A stretch of 64,000 bases of DNA, from assembly GCA_013306675.1 (NCBI GenBank), contig JABLUY010000023.1, positions 160,041 to 224,040 on the forward strand. Direction: 5' to 3'. Numbering within the stretch: the first letter of the stretch is position 1; every line of letters starts with the position of its first letter. The position numbers were made by a program, and so were the translations under genes. Below are positions 32,209-41,485 of the stretch, in pieces. Under the pieces are notes generated by a model that saw only the letters and a program-made list of their open reading frames with translations, ran no database searches and was not told the DNA's origin. This DNA is from Thraustochytrium sp. TN22. Its lineage: Eukaryota; Sar; Bigyra; Thraustochytrida; Thraustochytriidae.

Positions 32209-34927
32209 CTTGCTAGGGGGGTTGGTGCTTGCTTGTCGGAGTGGGCGAGCTAGCTGCTGTCTTGGTTGCGGATCTGCTGCCCCTGCCGCCGCGCCGCCGC
32301 CGCGCGCCGCGCGCTCCGGCCCTCTGCCCCCCCTCGCGCTTCAGTGGCATCCCCCCCTTTTGCGCTGGGCTTGCGTCTCCGGTGGGCCCCTGCCCTCCAC
32401 TGTCCCGCAGCCTCCCTCCTAGTGGGCCGCGTGCCGAGCGCTGCGGAGGGGGGGAGCTCGGCGCGCGCTACCACAGCGCCCCTTAGCCGCATGCGCCGCA
32501 GCTCGGAGTGCGGGGGGGGGGGTGGAGGGAGTTGCACAGGAGGCAGCCAAAGTGGGCCTGTGCTTGCTGACAAAAGGCGGCCAGGAGCGGGGGAGGCGCC
32601 GAGCGAGCGAGGGAAGCCACACCTGGCTGGCAGCCGCGGCCCGCCGAGCTGAGCGAGCGAGCGAGCGAGCGAAAGGGCGAGAAAGCGCAACATCAGCGGC
32701 CGTCAGCGAGAAAGAAAGCAAGCAGGCAAGCAAGCAAGCCAGAGCAAGAACGCGGGCGAGCGAGGATGGAAGCACGCAAATCTAAGCCGGCGGTGCACTG
32801 GCAGGCGGGGCCCCGGGGGGCAGCCTGTACCACCCGCTCGCGCGCGCACTCGCCGCACACCCCGTCGGAGTCAGGGAGAGGATAGTCGTGCGACCACACT
32901 GCAATGACAAGACGCCGCAAGACGAAGAAGGAAACGGAAGGATACAAAGATGGCGGCGCGCTTCACGCGTCTCGCGGCGGACCTTTTGCCCCTGCACGTC
33001 GAGCGCTGCGCCGTGCCACGGGCCGGCCGCGATCGCGGCGCGCCGACCTCGGCGCGCGGCGCGCGGCCGGCCCGTCCTTGATCGCGCCGAGGCGCGCAGG
33101 CTGCGCTGCCTCGACTCGGAGCCTCGCTCAGCTCGGCGACAAACGGCGGTAACTTGAACTTGAACCGACGCGGCGCGCACACCCCCGCCGGTTGACGCTC
33201 CGAGACGCGCAGCGTGCCCCGGGACGCCCGCCGCACGTCCCCCGGCGCGGGAGGCGCCTCGCGTGCCTCGAAAACGCTCCCTCGCCCCCGCAGCCTCGCG
33301 GATCTTACGTAGTGTGCGGCCGCCGCGCGCTGCGCCGAGCTCGTGCGTGCACCACTGCACTGCACTGCGCTGCGCTGCGCTGCACTGCGCTGCACTGGCG
33401 TGCACAAGTCGGAGTTGGCTTCGCTGACTTGTTCTTTCTGTCACTGGCTAGTCCGGGTCGGCGCCTCCTCAACGCACGGGCGCTGCGCGGCACCCTCGCG
33501 CGTCGCTGGCCGCCCCGGGGCGGCCGCGCCGCGCGCAGCACGCACCTCAAGCTGCCGCGCCGCGCAGCAGCGCGCGCGCGCCGCGCCGCAGGGCAGTGCA
33601 GCAGTGCAGTGCGGTACGCCCGCCAGGTCCGAGCCGAGTCCAGCCTGGTACTTGCTCTGCGCCGACCGGGACGGGCGCCGCGCGTCCCGCCTGGATCGAA
33701 TCCTGAGCTGGCAGCTGAGCTGCAGCTGAGCTGGCAGAGGCAGGCAGGCCGGGCCAGGCCTGGCAGGCCCGGCCGGCGCCGCGGCCGCGCCTCCGCCCGC
33801 CTGGCAGCAGGCTGGCTAGGACGACCGGGACGGGGCAACGCGGAGCGTGCAGTGCCACTGCCACGCCGGCGAGCGAGCGAGCGAGCGAGCGATCCGAGGC
33901 GGACGATGATGCTGCCGAGTCCCGACCATGACACCGACGTGCCAGTCAGTGCCAGTGGGGAGGCGGGGGAGAGCCGGGCCGCGCGCGCGGGAGGCGGCCA
34001 ACCGTCGTCGGCCAGGCAGGCCAGGCCAGCTTGAGCCCGACGAGGCCGGCCAGGCAGGCCGGCCAGGCCCCTGGCTGCCTGGCAGCGACGAGGAGCTGGA
34101 GCAGCGCTGGCAGTGCCAGTGCCGGAGGCAGCGCAGCGCGCGCGTGCGAGCGATGGCGGGCGAGCGCGCGCGGCGGCACAGAAGCGCGCAGCGGCGGCGC
34201 GGCACGTCCCTCGGCTGGCTACTTGGCGCCGCGAGGCCGGCCAGCTGGCCGGCGAGGCGGAGGACGAAGCCAGCGGACCGTGCTGACCAGAAAGGAGGAG
34301 CCAGGCGCCACGAGGCCGGGCTCGGCCCGGGCTCGGCCCGGGCTCAGCCTGAGTCACGTGCGCGAGCTGAGCCAAGCCTTGAGAGCTGAGGCTGCAGCGC
34401 CAGCACCACACGCGGCGCACACACGTGGTGATGAGCTCGATGATCTCGTTGTGTACAGAGGAGGAGCGCGTGCACGTGTGCAACCCAAAGCGCCCGGACT
34501 ACTCCGGGAGGAGGCCGGCGAGCGCCGGCCAGCCAGGCGCAGGCTGGCAGGACTGGGGAGGCTCTCGCGCCTGCACCGTGGCGTGTCGAGTGCAGCGCTT
34601 ACTTCAAGTTGGCTTGACTGTGTGTGACGCACGCAAGAAGTGCGTGGGACTGGGACTCCGGCACGCCACGGTGCACACCGTCCTTCATCACTGCACTGCA
34701 CAGGAAAGCCTTGGACAGAAGTCACGGTTGAGCGGAACTTGAGCCTGAGGCGATCGCAAAATGCAGGCCTACTAACTAACAAAGGCCTTAGCCTCACTCT
34801 GGCAGGCAGGCAGGCCTTGATGCAGCAGACTTGTTCTTATGGTTAGTGCACAACAGAATCAGGGAGTCTCTCAGGCGTCGTAGCGCGTCGTAGGCTCGTA
34901 GCTCGTTCTCGGGCAGGCTCTGGCAGT
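32209..34927. promoter_or_regulatory. Long repeat-rich spacer upstream of actin
   Basis: About 2.7 kb with no supported gene. Overlapping long open frames on both strands at 33192-34483 are GC/Arg/Ala-rich and mirror each other, so I treat them as chance. The spacer contains CT-rich and homopolymer-rich sequence just upstream of actin (32290-32530, including a G9-type run near 32513-32521), GAGC tracts (32651-32671, 33871-33891), a CTGCR array (about 33355-33404), a large inverted repeat (33020-33073), GGCAGGCC-type palindromes (about 33740-34075), and TGCCAGTG or complement at 32796, 33950 and 34114. Confidence 0.5.
33020..33073. repeat. GC-rich near-perfect inverted repeat
   Basis: The left arm begins GGGCCGGCCGCG and the right arm ends CGCGGCCGGCCC. 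About 25 bp on each side can pair around a very short centre (CGACCTCGG), with a two-base bulge. It could form a cruciform or hairpin. Confidence 0.8.
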
Positions 34928-36964
34928 TCATCCAATCTCCTGAACGAAGGCTTCAAGGCAGTCGGAGTTCGGAAAGGTGACAACCTTAAAGGTTGGGTTC
35001 ACCTCGGCAATCTTCTTGAGCCATTCCATGCAGGCGCCGCAGGGCTGGATTGGGTTGAGCTCGCCGACGAAGCGCGGGTTTTGGCCGCCGGCCGAGTGCA
35101 CGCTGAGCGTGGAGCTGCGGCTGCGCGGGCGCTGGTAGTGACGACGAGGCGAGGTGGGCGAGTCGGTGACGTGGTGCTGGTGCGCGGCACCGTGGTGCTG
35201 GGGCGGAAGCATGGCCGCAGACGAGGCCTGCGGCATGAGGGCCGAGGTCGGTCTCTGCAGCGGCGATTGGTCGAGAGGCTGTGGCCTCCTGCTCGAAGCG
35301 GACCTTCGGAGGCCGGGCCCGGCGCCGCTCGTGGGCGACGGCAGCACTGCCGAGGAGGTCACCGCGAAGCTGCCGCTGGCGCTGCCGCCGCGAGGCGTTG
35401 CGGCGCGGCTTCCGGTGCTGGAGAGCACCGTGGACGTCTGCGAGTCGAGCGTCATGGAGAGCACGGCGATGAAGCGAAAGTCTTGGCGGCGCAGCGTCTG
35501 GTTGGACGCAATCGCCGTGCCGATCACGTTGCGCTCCGCGCACAGCGAGCCGGTGGGCATGGACACCTCGAGGTTCATGCCACGGTAGAACTTGGGCTTG
35601 TCGTCGCCCTGAGCACGCACCATGAGCACCGAAAGCACGACCTTGCGCGTCTTGCGAAGCCAGAAGGAGGCCATCTCCTCCAGGCGCCCAGCTTGCTTGG
35701 CCTCAAGGAACTCCTGCTTGAAGACCTGCATCTCGTTCACGACGAGCTGGCAGTCCGGGTCCAGGCCGTCCACCGGCACGGGCGGCTTGGTCTCCATCGT
35801 CTCGAAGGACTGAAAGATGAGGTCGGCGCTGAGGAACTTGAGCTCATACCAGAACGACTTGAGCTGCCACATGTGCAGGTAGCTCGGCCGGTAGTAGCGC
35901 AGCGAGGCGTTCAGGGCGGCCAACCGTGCCGGCGACCCGTCTGTGAGCGCCACCGTCATGCCCAGCCGCTTCTGCCACTCGTTGCCGAAGCGCGTCACCA
36001 GCGGGTGCCGCAGGCGGTCGACGGCCGGCAGGAGCACGTCGTTGCAGAACCGCACGTTCTGATCGTAGTGGAAGACGTCCAGCCCCGAGTCAAGGCACTC
36101 CACGTCCACGCCGGGGCACGTGCGCTTGATGAAGAGCTTGATGATGCGCGCAGCTGCCTTGGTCGAGTTCGACTCGATCGGCAGTGCGCGGTTGCGCGGC
36201 GTCCCGCACCCGCTCACCAGAATCACCACCCGGTGCACCTCCATCGCGTCCGCGTCTGCGTCTGCGCTCTCTACGATGCCTAGCCACGTGAAGAGCAGCT
36301 GCGACACCAGCGGCAGCATCACCGAGCACAGCTGTGGCCGGGGCGTGCTGTCCGGCGCCAGCGGCGCGTTGGCGTCCCGACCCGCCTCTTCGCTATTATG
36401 CTCCAGCTGATGCGGCTCCTTCTCCTTGAGCGAGAGCGAGCCCCAGTCCTCCGCGGCCGTGCCGCTGTTGCTGATGTCAAAGCCCACCGGCAGCACCACC
36501 GGCCCGCCCGAGAGGCTTAGCAGCGAGTTCGTCGAGCTGGTCGAGGGCAAGGTCTCATGCTGCTGATGGAGTTGGCCCTGCTGGGCGAGTGCCGTGGCGG
36601 TCTGGCCGGTCTTGCTGCTCGCTGCCGCGGCCGCCGTAGCGCGGTCCTCCCCGCCCCGCGGCGCCTCGCCCGGCTCGTACTCGCAGTCGATGACGGCGGC
36701 GCTCTCGCCCAAGGCCAGGAGCGCATCTTCCACCTGCAGCGTCAGCGGATAGAAGCTGTTGAAGCGCGGGCGTGCCAGCATCTGCTCGCGCGCCAGGGCC
36801 TCCGCGTGCAGCTCCGCCGGGTCCCGCGTCGTCGCGGCGGGCGCCGCGGCCCCGCGCGCCACCCCCAGGATCACATCCACGTGCGACACATTGTACACCA
36901 GCACTTCCACGCGCTCCGGCTCCAGCCGCAGCCGCGGCGCGACCGGCGGCGCCGCGGCCTCCAT
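34928..36964 (-). CDS. Cytidine deaminase-like protein with split catalytic domain
   Basis: A 678-residue protein starting MEAAAPPVAPR. The C-terminus holds a cytidine deaminase fold: SLCAERN near residue 473 (Cys zinc ligand, Glu proton shuttle), then QPCGAC near residue 638 (second and third ligands) and a final strand FKVVTFPNSD. These motifs are normally about 30 residues apart; here about 165, because a Ser/Pro/His-rich segment is inserted. Upstream, residues 190-440 form a well-composed domain (VVILVSGCGTPRNR, STKAAARIIKLFIKR, LDVFHYDQNVRF, WQLKSFWYELKFLSADL) of unknown family. All metal ligands are present, so activity is possible. Substrate (free nucleoside, RNA or other) is not predictable. 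The frame is open to 37195; the extra 77 codons are low complexity. Confidence 0.82.
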   Translation of the reverse strand: MEAAAPPVAPRLRLEPERVEVLVYNVSHVDVILGVARGAAAPAATTRDPAELHAEALAREQMLARPRFNSFYPLTLQVEDALLALGESAAVIDCEYEPGEAPRGGEDRATAAAAASSKTGQTATALAQQGQLHQQHETLPSTSSTNSLLSLSGGPVVLPVGFDISNSGTAAEDWGSLSLKEKEPHQLEHNSEEAGRDANAPLAPDSTPRPQLCSVMLPLVSQLLFTWLGIVESADADADAMEVHRVVILVSGCGTPRNRALPIESNSTKAAARIIKLFIKRTCPGVDVECLDSGLDVFHYDQNVRFCNDVLLPAVDRLRHPLVTRFGNEWQKRLGMTVALTDGSPARLAALNASLRYYRPSYLHMWQLKSFWYELKFLSADLIFQSFETMETKPPVPVDGLDPDCQLVVNEMQVFKQEFLEAKQAGRLEEMASFWLRKTRKVVLSVLMVRAQGDDKPKFYRGMNLEVSMPTGSLCAERNVIGTAIASNQTLRRQDFRFIAVLSMTLDSQTSTVLSSTGSRAATPRGGSASGSFAVTSSAVLPSPTSGAGPGLRRSASSRRPQPLDQSPLQRPTSALMPQASSAAMLPPQHHGAAHQHHVTDSPTSPRRHYQRPRSRSSTLSVHSAGGQNPRFVGELNPIQPCGACMEWLKKIAEVNPTFKVVTFPNSDCLEAFVQEIG

Positions 36965-38139
36965 CCGCGCGCCGGCGCGCTTCGAGCGCAACGAGCGCGC
37001 GCCGGCCAGCCCGCGACGGAGTCTGGCGTTGATACTGTGAGTCAGGGTGAGAGGGAACTTGAAGGGAAGAAAGCTCGCAACCGCCCCGAACGGCGAGCGA
37101 GGCCGCGCGCGTAACTGCCTATTGAGCGTTTCGTGAAACTCTTCCCCCCACCGCCGCGCCCACCGCGAAAAGTGCGCGTCATGAGCGTCCTCCACATCAG
37201 GCTCGCTGCCAGTGGGGATGGTCGCGCCGCGGCGTTGCGCCGTCGCCCGAGCGAGCGAGCGAGCGAGCGAGCGAGCGAGCGAGCTACGTAGCTGTCAAGA
37301 CTCGGCCGGTTGCACTGCGGCGCCGCGAGACGAGGTGCATCGCAGAGGCGCACGCCCGTGGACGCACGCGCGTACTCGCACTCACTCTACAGGTCTCGCT
37401 GCCGCTCCCGCGCGTGGCGTGGCACATCATGTGTACGTACGTACACAGGCCGTGCAGTGCTTCGCTTCGCAGCTCCAAGTCCGAGTCGTGCTGGCCTGAC
37501 GGCTGCTCCGAGCCCGGCGGCGAGCCAGCCGCGGAGCGCACGACGACGACAAGAAGCTGGCCATCCCTAACTCCGCGCCTGCTTCTGCCAGCAGTCAGCG
37601 CAGCCTGGCCGCTGCCACTGGTGGGCTAGCAGCTAGCTACGTTAGAAGCAGTCAGTAAAAAACACCTACCTGCCTGCCTGCCTGCCTGCGCGTGGCGTAG
37701 ACGAACTTGGAGCTGAGTTAACTTTCCGCCAAGCTCCACTGCTAAAGGTTAATTACCGACAGTGCGCCAGCAGAGCAGAGCAGCGCAAGCCCACTTTGTA
37801 GAGACGCCGACCCTCGGGCGCGACGGTACGGGCGGGCGCGCGCCAACCCGCGCGGCGCGGCACTGCGCGGCGGGCGCGGCGCGGCGCGGCGCGGCGCAGG
37901 CGCGGCAGTCGGGCAGCGGCAGCCCCGGAGCGCGGCGCGGCGCGGCGCGGCGGCGCGGCGCGGCGCGGCGGGCACGGGCGGGAGCGAGCGGCGGCCGAGA
38001 GCGCGCGTGCGCGCTGCACGGTGCCGCGCGCGCCGGGAGGAGGTGCCGTGGGGGAGGAGGCGGCGCGGCGCGGCGGCGCGGCGCGGCGCGGCAGAGCGGC
38101 AGAGCGGCGGGGCGGCGGGCGGCGCGAGGCGCGGCGGCG
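36965..38139. promoter_or_regulatory. Divergent spacer with GAGC tract and GGCGC-rich sequence
   Basis: TGCCAGTG occurs at 37207. A pure GAGC tract covers 37249-37284. CCTG repeats lie near 37670-37690. From about 37800 to 38139 the sequence is dominated by GGCGC repeats. Open frames running through it are GC artefacts. Confidence 0.5.
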
Positions 38140-41100
38140 ATGGCGGAGCGCGGGGGCGGCGCGCGCGGCGCGGCGCGAGGCGCGGCGGCGAGCGCCAGGC
38201 GCGATGGCGCCGGCGTGGCGCTGGCGGCGGCGACGCGCGAGACGACGGCGACGGCAGCAGGGGCGACGCGGGTGACGGGCGCGCCCGCGGGCCCGGCGGC
38301 GGCGGCGGCGGCGGCGCCGACGGCGCTGGACGGTTTCATGGCGAACTGGAAGCGGCTGGACGGGCAGTTCGACGAGTACGCGCGGCTGCGCGAGCTGAGG
38401 TCGCTCGTGGCGCAGGGGGCGCTCAGCCAGGAGGTGTACGATCAGATGCACCGCTATGTGCTGGAGAAGAACCTGTCGAAGAAGGGCAAGAAGAAGCTGG
38501 CGCAGCAGAAGATGGCGCGGTCCAGGTCGCAGCGAGCCGCGCCGGAGCTGCCGCCGCGGCGCAAGTCGCTCTTCGGCGGCGGCTCGCGCAGGACGCTGGC
38601 GGCCGCGCCGCCCGGCTCGCGCGTGGTGCACAAGGGCGGCGAGGTCCTCGTGGAGGGCGACGAGCAGTCGGCGCTCTGGGGTCGCAAGGCCGTCATGGAG
38701 GGTTTCCTCTTCAAGCGCGCCACGGTCTCCGGACGCAACTGGAAGCGCCGCTACGTCAAGCTCTACTACGACCGCATGGACTATTTCAGCGCCAAGACGG
38801 ACAAGACGCCGCGCGGCACCATCCACCTCACCAAGGACTACTTCGTGGCGGACTCCATCCTGCGCCGCATCAAGAACACGCGCCCGCACGGCTTCATGGT
38901 CTCGGACTTTGCCACCACCTTTTACCTCGCGGCGTCCTCGCCCGAGGCCAAGGTGTACTGGATGCACACCATCCAGCGCGTCCTGCAAAAGCTCAAGGAC
39001 CAAGACGCGGAGCTGGACGCGCCTGTCCGCCTCGACGAGCCTGAGCGCACGCCATCCATGCGCGCCCGTGACATGCAGGCGCGCCTCGAGGCGTACCGCA
39101 AGGCCCAGCCTGTCACGGATATCGCCAAGCGCGTCTCGCGCAAGACGCGCGGCGAGGAGGTCGATGAGGAGGACGCCGAGGAAGACGAGGAGGAGGACGA
39201 CGGCGCCTTTGCCGGCCCTCTGGCCCGTTTCTCGCATGTTGTTGACCGTGACGACGACGACGACGACGCGCTGCGAGCCGCCGTGGCCACGGGCGCCATC
39301 TCCAGCGCTGCGGCGCTCCTCGGGGCCACGGACGAGGATGAGGACGAGGACGTGGACGAGGACGGGGAAGCGGACGACCTGCACGAGCACGAGCACGAGA
39401 CGGAAGACGATCTCGACCAGCAGCTGGAGGAGTTTGCCAAGATGCAGCAGATGCAGCGGCCACCCTCCGGGGCCGAAGCCATGGTGCCGCCGGCGCCGCA
39501 CGGCGGGCGCCTCATGTCAGCGGGATCGGCCAGGCCGCGGCCGCGGTCGCTCTTGCTCAGCATGGAGCGCGAGGAGAAGACGCGCAGCCTCGCGGATGCC
39601 GCCCTGAGCGCGCACGAGTCTGCGCGCCGCAGCGCGCAGGTGCACCTCGGTCTGGATGTCATGTCGTACGACCAGCAGGAGGACCTGCGCGAGGAGGCGG
39701 CGCATGCCGAAGCCACGCGACTCATGGCCGACATGGAGAACGCCGCGGCCATGTCGGAAATGGATGAAGTCCTTGAAACCAAGGACGCGATCAAGAGGGA
39801 GCTTCGCTCCGCCACGGCCGCCGACGCCGACGAGGCCGAAGTGCAAACTCTCGAGGAGGAGTACGAGGCCACGCGCCGCCGCCTACAGGAGCTCGAGGAG
39901 GTGATGGCGCGCACCGCCGCGGAGCGCGCCGAAGCCGAGGACATCGCGCGCCGCAACCGTGACCGCATTGCGCGTGCCAACGCCGCCAACGCCATCGTGC
40001 TGGAGCTCGCTCAGGTGGACGAGGCCATTTTGCGCGCCGAGCAGCTCGCGGAGCGCGCGGAGGAGGCGCGCTTGCGCGCGCGCGAAGCCGCGGCCAAGGT
40101 CCATGTGGAGACGATGCAGGAGACCACGGCGCGCGAGGAGGAACTGCGCCAGGCCGAGGAGATTGCCCGCAAGGCCCGCGAGGAGGAGGAGGAGCGCGCG
40201 CGCCAGGAGCGCCTCATCATGCAGAAGCTCGAGGAGACCGCGCGCAAGAAGGTCAACGAGCGCCAGCGCGAGAAGATCGAGGAGGTCGCCGAGCAGGCCG
40301 CCGCCGCGCGCGCCGAGGCCGAGGAGCGCCGCTTCGAGGCCGAGCTTGCCGCCACGGAGCTCGCCAACCAGCAGCTGGACGCCCTCGCCAAGGCCGCTGC
40401 CGTCGAACGCGCACTCGAGGAAACTCAGGCCCTCATCAACCGCAGTCGCCACGCCCAGGGCCTCGAGGAGTTCGCCTTTGCGCGCCCGCGCCACTCCGGC
40501 GAGTCCGCCGTCTCCGTCGACGAGGATCTCAAGCCCAGGGCCGCCAGCAAGCCCAAGCGCTCCTCGCTCCTGCGCAAGCTGCGCCCGCGCAGCGCCGCGT
40601 CAAAGTCGTCCGCCAAGGCATCCGCCAAGCCTGCTGCTGCTGCCGCCGCCGATTCTTCCAAGCCGCCACGGAGTCCGGCCGCCGCGCACGCCTCCATGGC
40701 GCCCGGCGACGATGGCCCATCCGAGGCTACCTCTTCCTTTCGTTCCTTTTTCACCGCCTTTACGCAGGCCGCTGTCGACGGCATCGAGTACGTGACCGGC
40801 CTCCAGCTGGGCGACCAGGATGCCCAGGACGACGACGACGATCGCAACGCCCGCGGCGCGCGCGCTGATGACTACGACTCCGTCTATGACGAGGACGAGG
40901 ATGACGAGGATGACGACTACGACGACGACTTCGATGAGCAGCTCCGCGCTGTCGGCGAGCAGGAGCGCATGGAAGCTGCCTCGGCCTGGATCGAATTCGA
41001 GATGAACCGCTTGCTCGAAATCATCAAGGACATTGGCGTGCCGGATGAATACGGCCGGCCCACCACCACCTTTAAGGAGCTCCTTGACGTCTACGAGGAC

Positions 41101-41220
41101 ATTTCGGACACCCTTGTGGGTATCCTCATGCGCGCCAAGCGCGCCGGCAAGATCCACTACGATGGCGAGATGCTCTTTGAGATTGAGCACGACGATGTCC
41201 AAATCACAGCGCTCGAGTAG
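38140..41220 (+). CDS. PH domain / coiled-coil / Costars domain protein
   Basis: A 1026-residue protein from MAERGGGARG; MANWKRLDGQFDEY at 38338 is a possible alternative start. A pleckstrin-homology domain lies at about residues 185-285 (VMEGFLFKRATVSGRNWKRR, then FMVSDFATTFYLAAS and WMHTIQRVLQKL), with the usual basic beta1-beta2 loop for phosphoinositides. Acidic tracts follow (about 345-425). A long Glu/Arg/Ala coiled coil spans about 490-780. A basic Ser-rich stretch follows (780-850). The C-terminus (about 945-1026) matches the Costars domain of ABRA/ABRACL actin regulators: EMNRLLEIIKDIG, TFKELLDVYEDISDTLVGIL, KIHYDGEMLF and HDDVQITAL. I infer a membrane-to-actin linker. The upstream open frame (to 37762) is GGCGC low complexity and was excluded. 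Confidence 0.85.
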   Translation: MAERGGGARGAARGAAASARRDGAGVALAAATRETTATAAGATRVTGAPAGPAAAAAAAPTALDGFMANWKRLDGQFDEYARLRELRSLVAQGALSQEVYDQMHRYVLEKNLSKKGKKKLAQQKMARSRSQRAAPELPPRRKSLFGGGSRRTLAAAPPGSRVVHKGGEVLVEGDEQSALWGRKAVMEGFLFKRATVSGRNWKRRYVKLYYDRMDYFSAKTDKTPRGTIHLTKDYFVADSILRRIKNTRPHGFMVSDFATTFYLAASSPEAKVYWMHTIQRVLQKLKDQDAELDAPVRLDEPERTPSMRARDMQARLEAYRKAQPVTDIAKRVSRKTRGEEVDEEDAEEDEEEDDGAFAGPLARFSHVVDRDDDDDDALRAAVATGAISSAAALLGATDEDEDEDVDEDGEADDLHEHEHETEDDLDQQLEEFAKMQQMQRPPSGAEAMVPPAPHGGRLMSAGSARPRPRSLLLSMEREEKTRSLADAALSAHESARRSAQVHLGLDVMSYDQQEDLREEAAHAEATRLMADMENAAAMSEMDEVLETKDAIKRELRSATAADADEAEVQTLEEEYEATRRRLQELEEVMARTAAERAEAEDIARRNRDRIARANAANAIVLELAQVDEAILRAEQLAERAEEARLRAREAAAKVHVETMQETTAREEELRQAEEIARKAREEEEERARQERLIMQKLEETARKKVNERQREKIEEVAEQAAAARAEAEERRFEAELAATELANQQLDALAKAAAVERALEETQALINRSRHAQGLEEFAFARPRHSGESAVSVDEDLKPRAASKPKRSSLLRKLRPRSAASKSSAKASAKPAAAAAADSSKPPRSPAAAHASMAPGDDGPSEATSSFRSFFTAFTQAAVDGIEYVTGLQLGDQDAQDDDDDRNARGARADDYDSVYDEDEDDEDDDYDDDFDEQLRAVGEQERMEAASAWIEFEMNRLLEIIKDIGVPDEYGRPTTTFKELLDVYEDISDTLVGILMRAKRAGKIHYDGEMLFEIEHDDVQITALE

Positions 41221-41485
41221 CTTTGCAGGTATCCCCGCACATACGCACGCATTCATTCATGCAGCCAGCCAAGCCAAGCCAAGGCAACGGACAAGCAAGT
41301 GGACCTGCTCGTTACTTCTCACAAAGAAGGACTGGGCGTTCGCTGCTGCCAGCCTCTAAAAGGGCGTCCTTCGCCTCCTCAGCGTGTCCATCCAGCATGA
41401 TAACAACAGCAATTCACGATGTTCTTCTCTTTGTTCTCAACAACACCATTTCCCTTTCAAACATCCGAGCCCGAGTTCTTTCAAG

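Noticed and set aside
33192-34483. Two long overlapping frames in the actin upstream spacer
   Set aside because: Both strands are open in the same GC-rich, repeat-rich DNA and neither translation has a plausible globular composition.
37753-39501. 582-codon minus-strand frame opposite the PH-domain gene
   Set aside because: Arg/Ala/Pro low complexity, antisense to the real PH domain.
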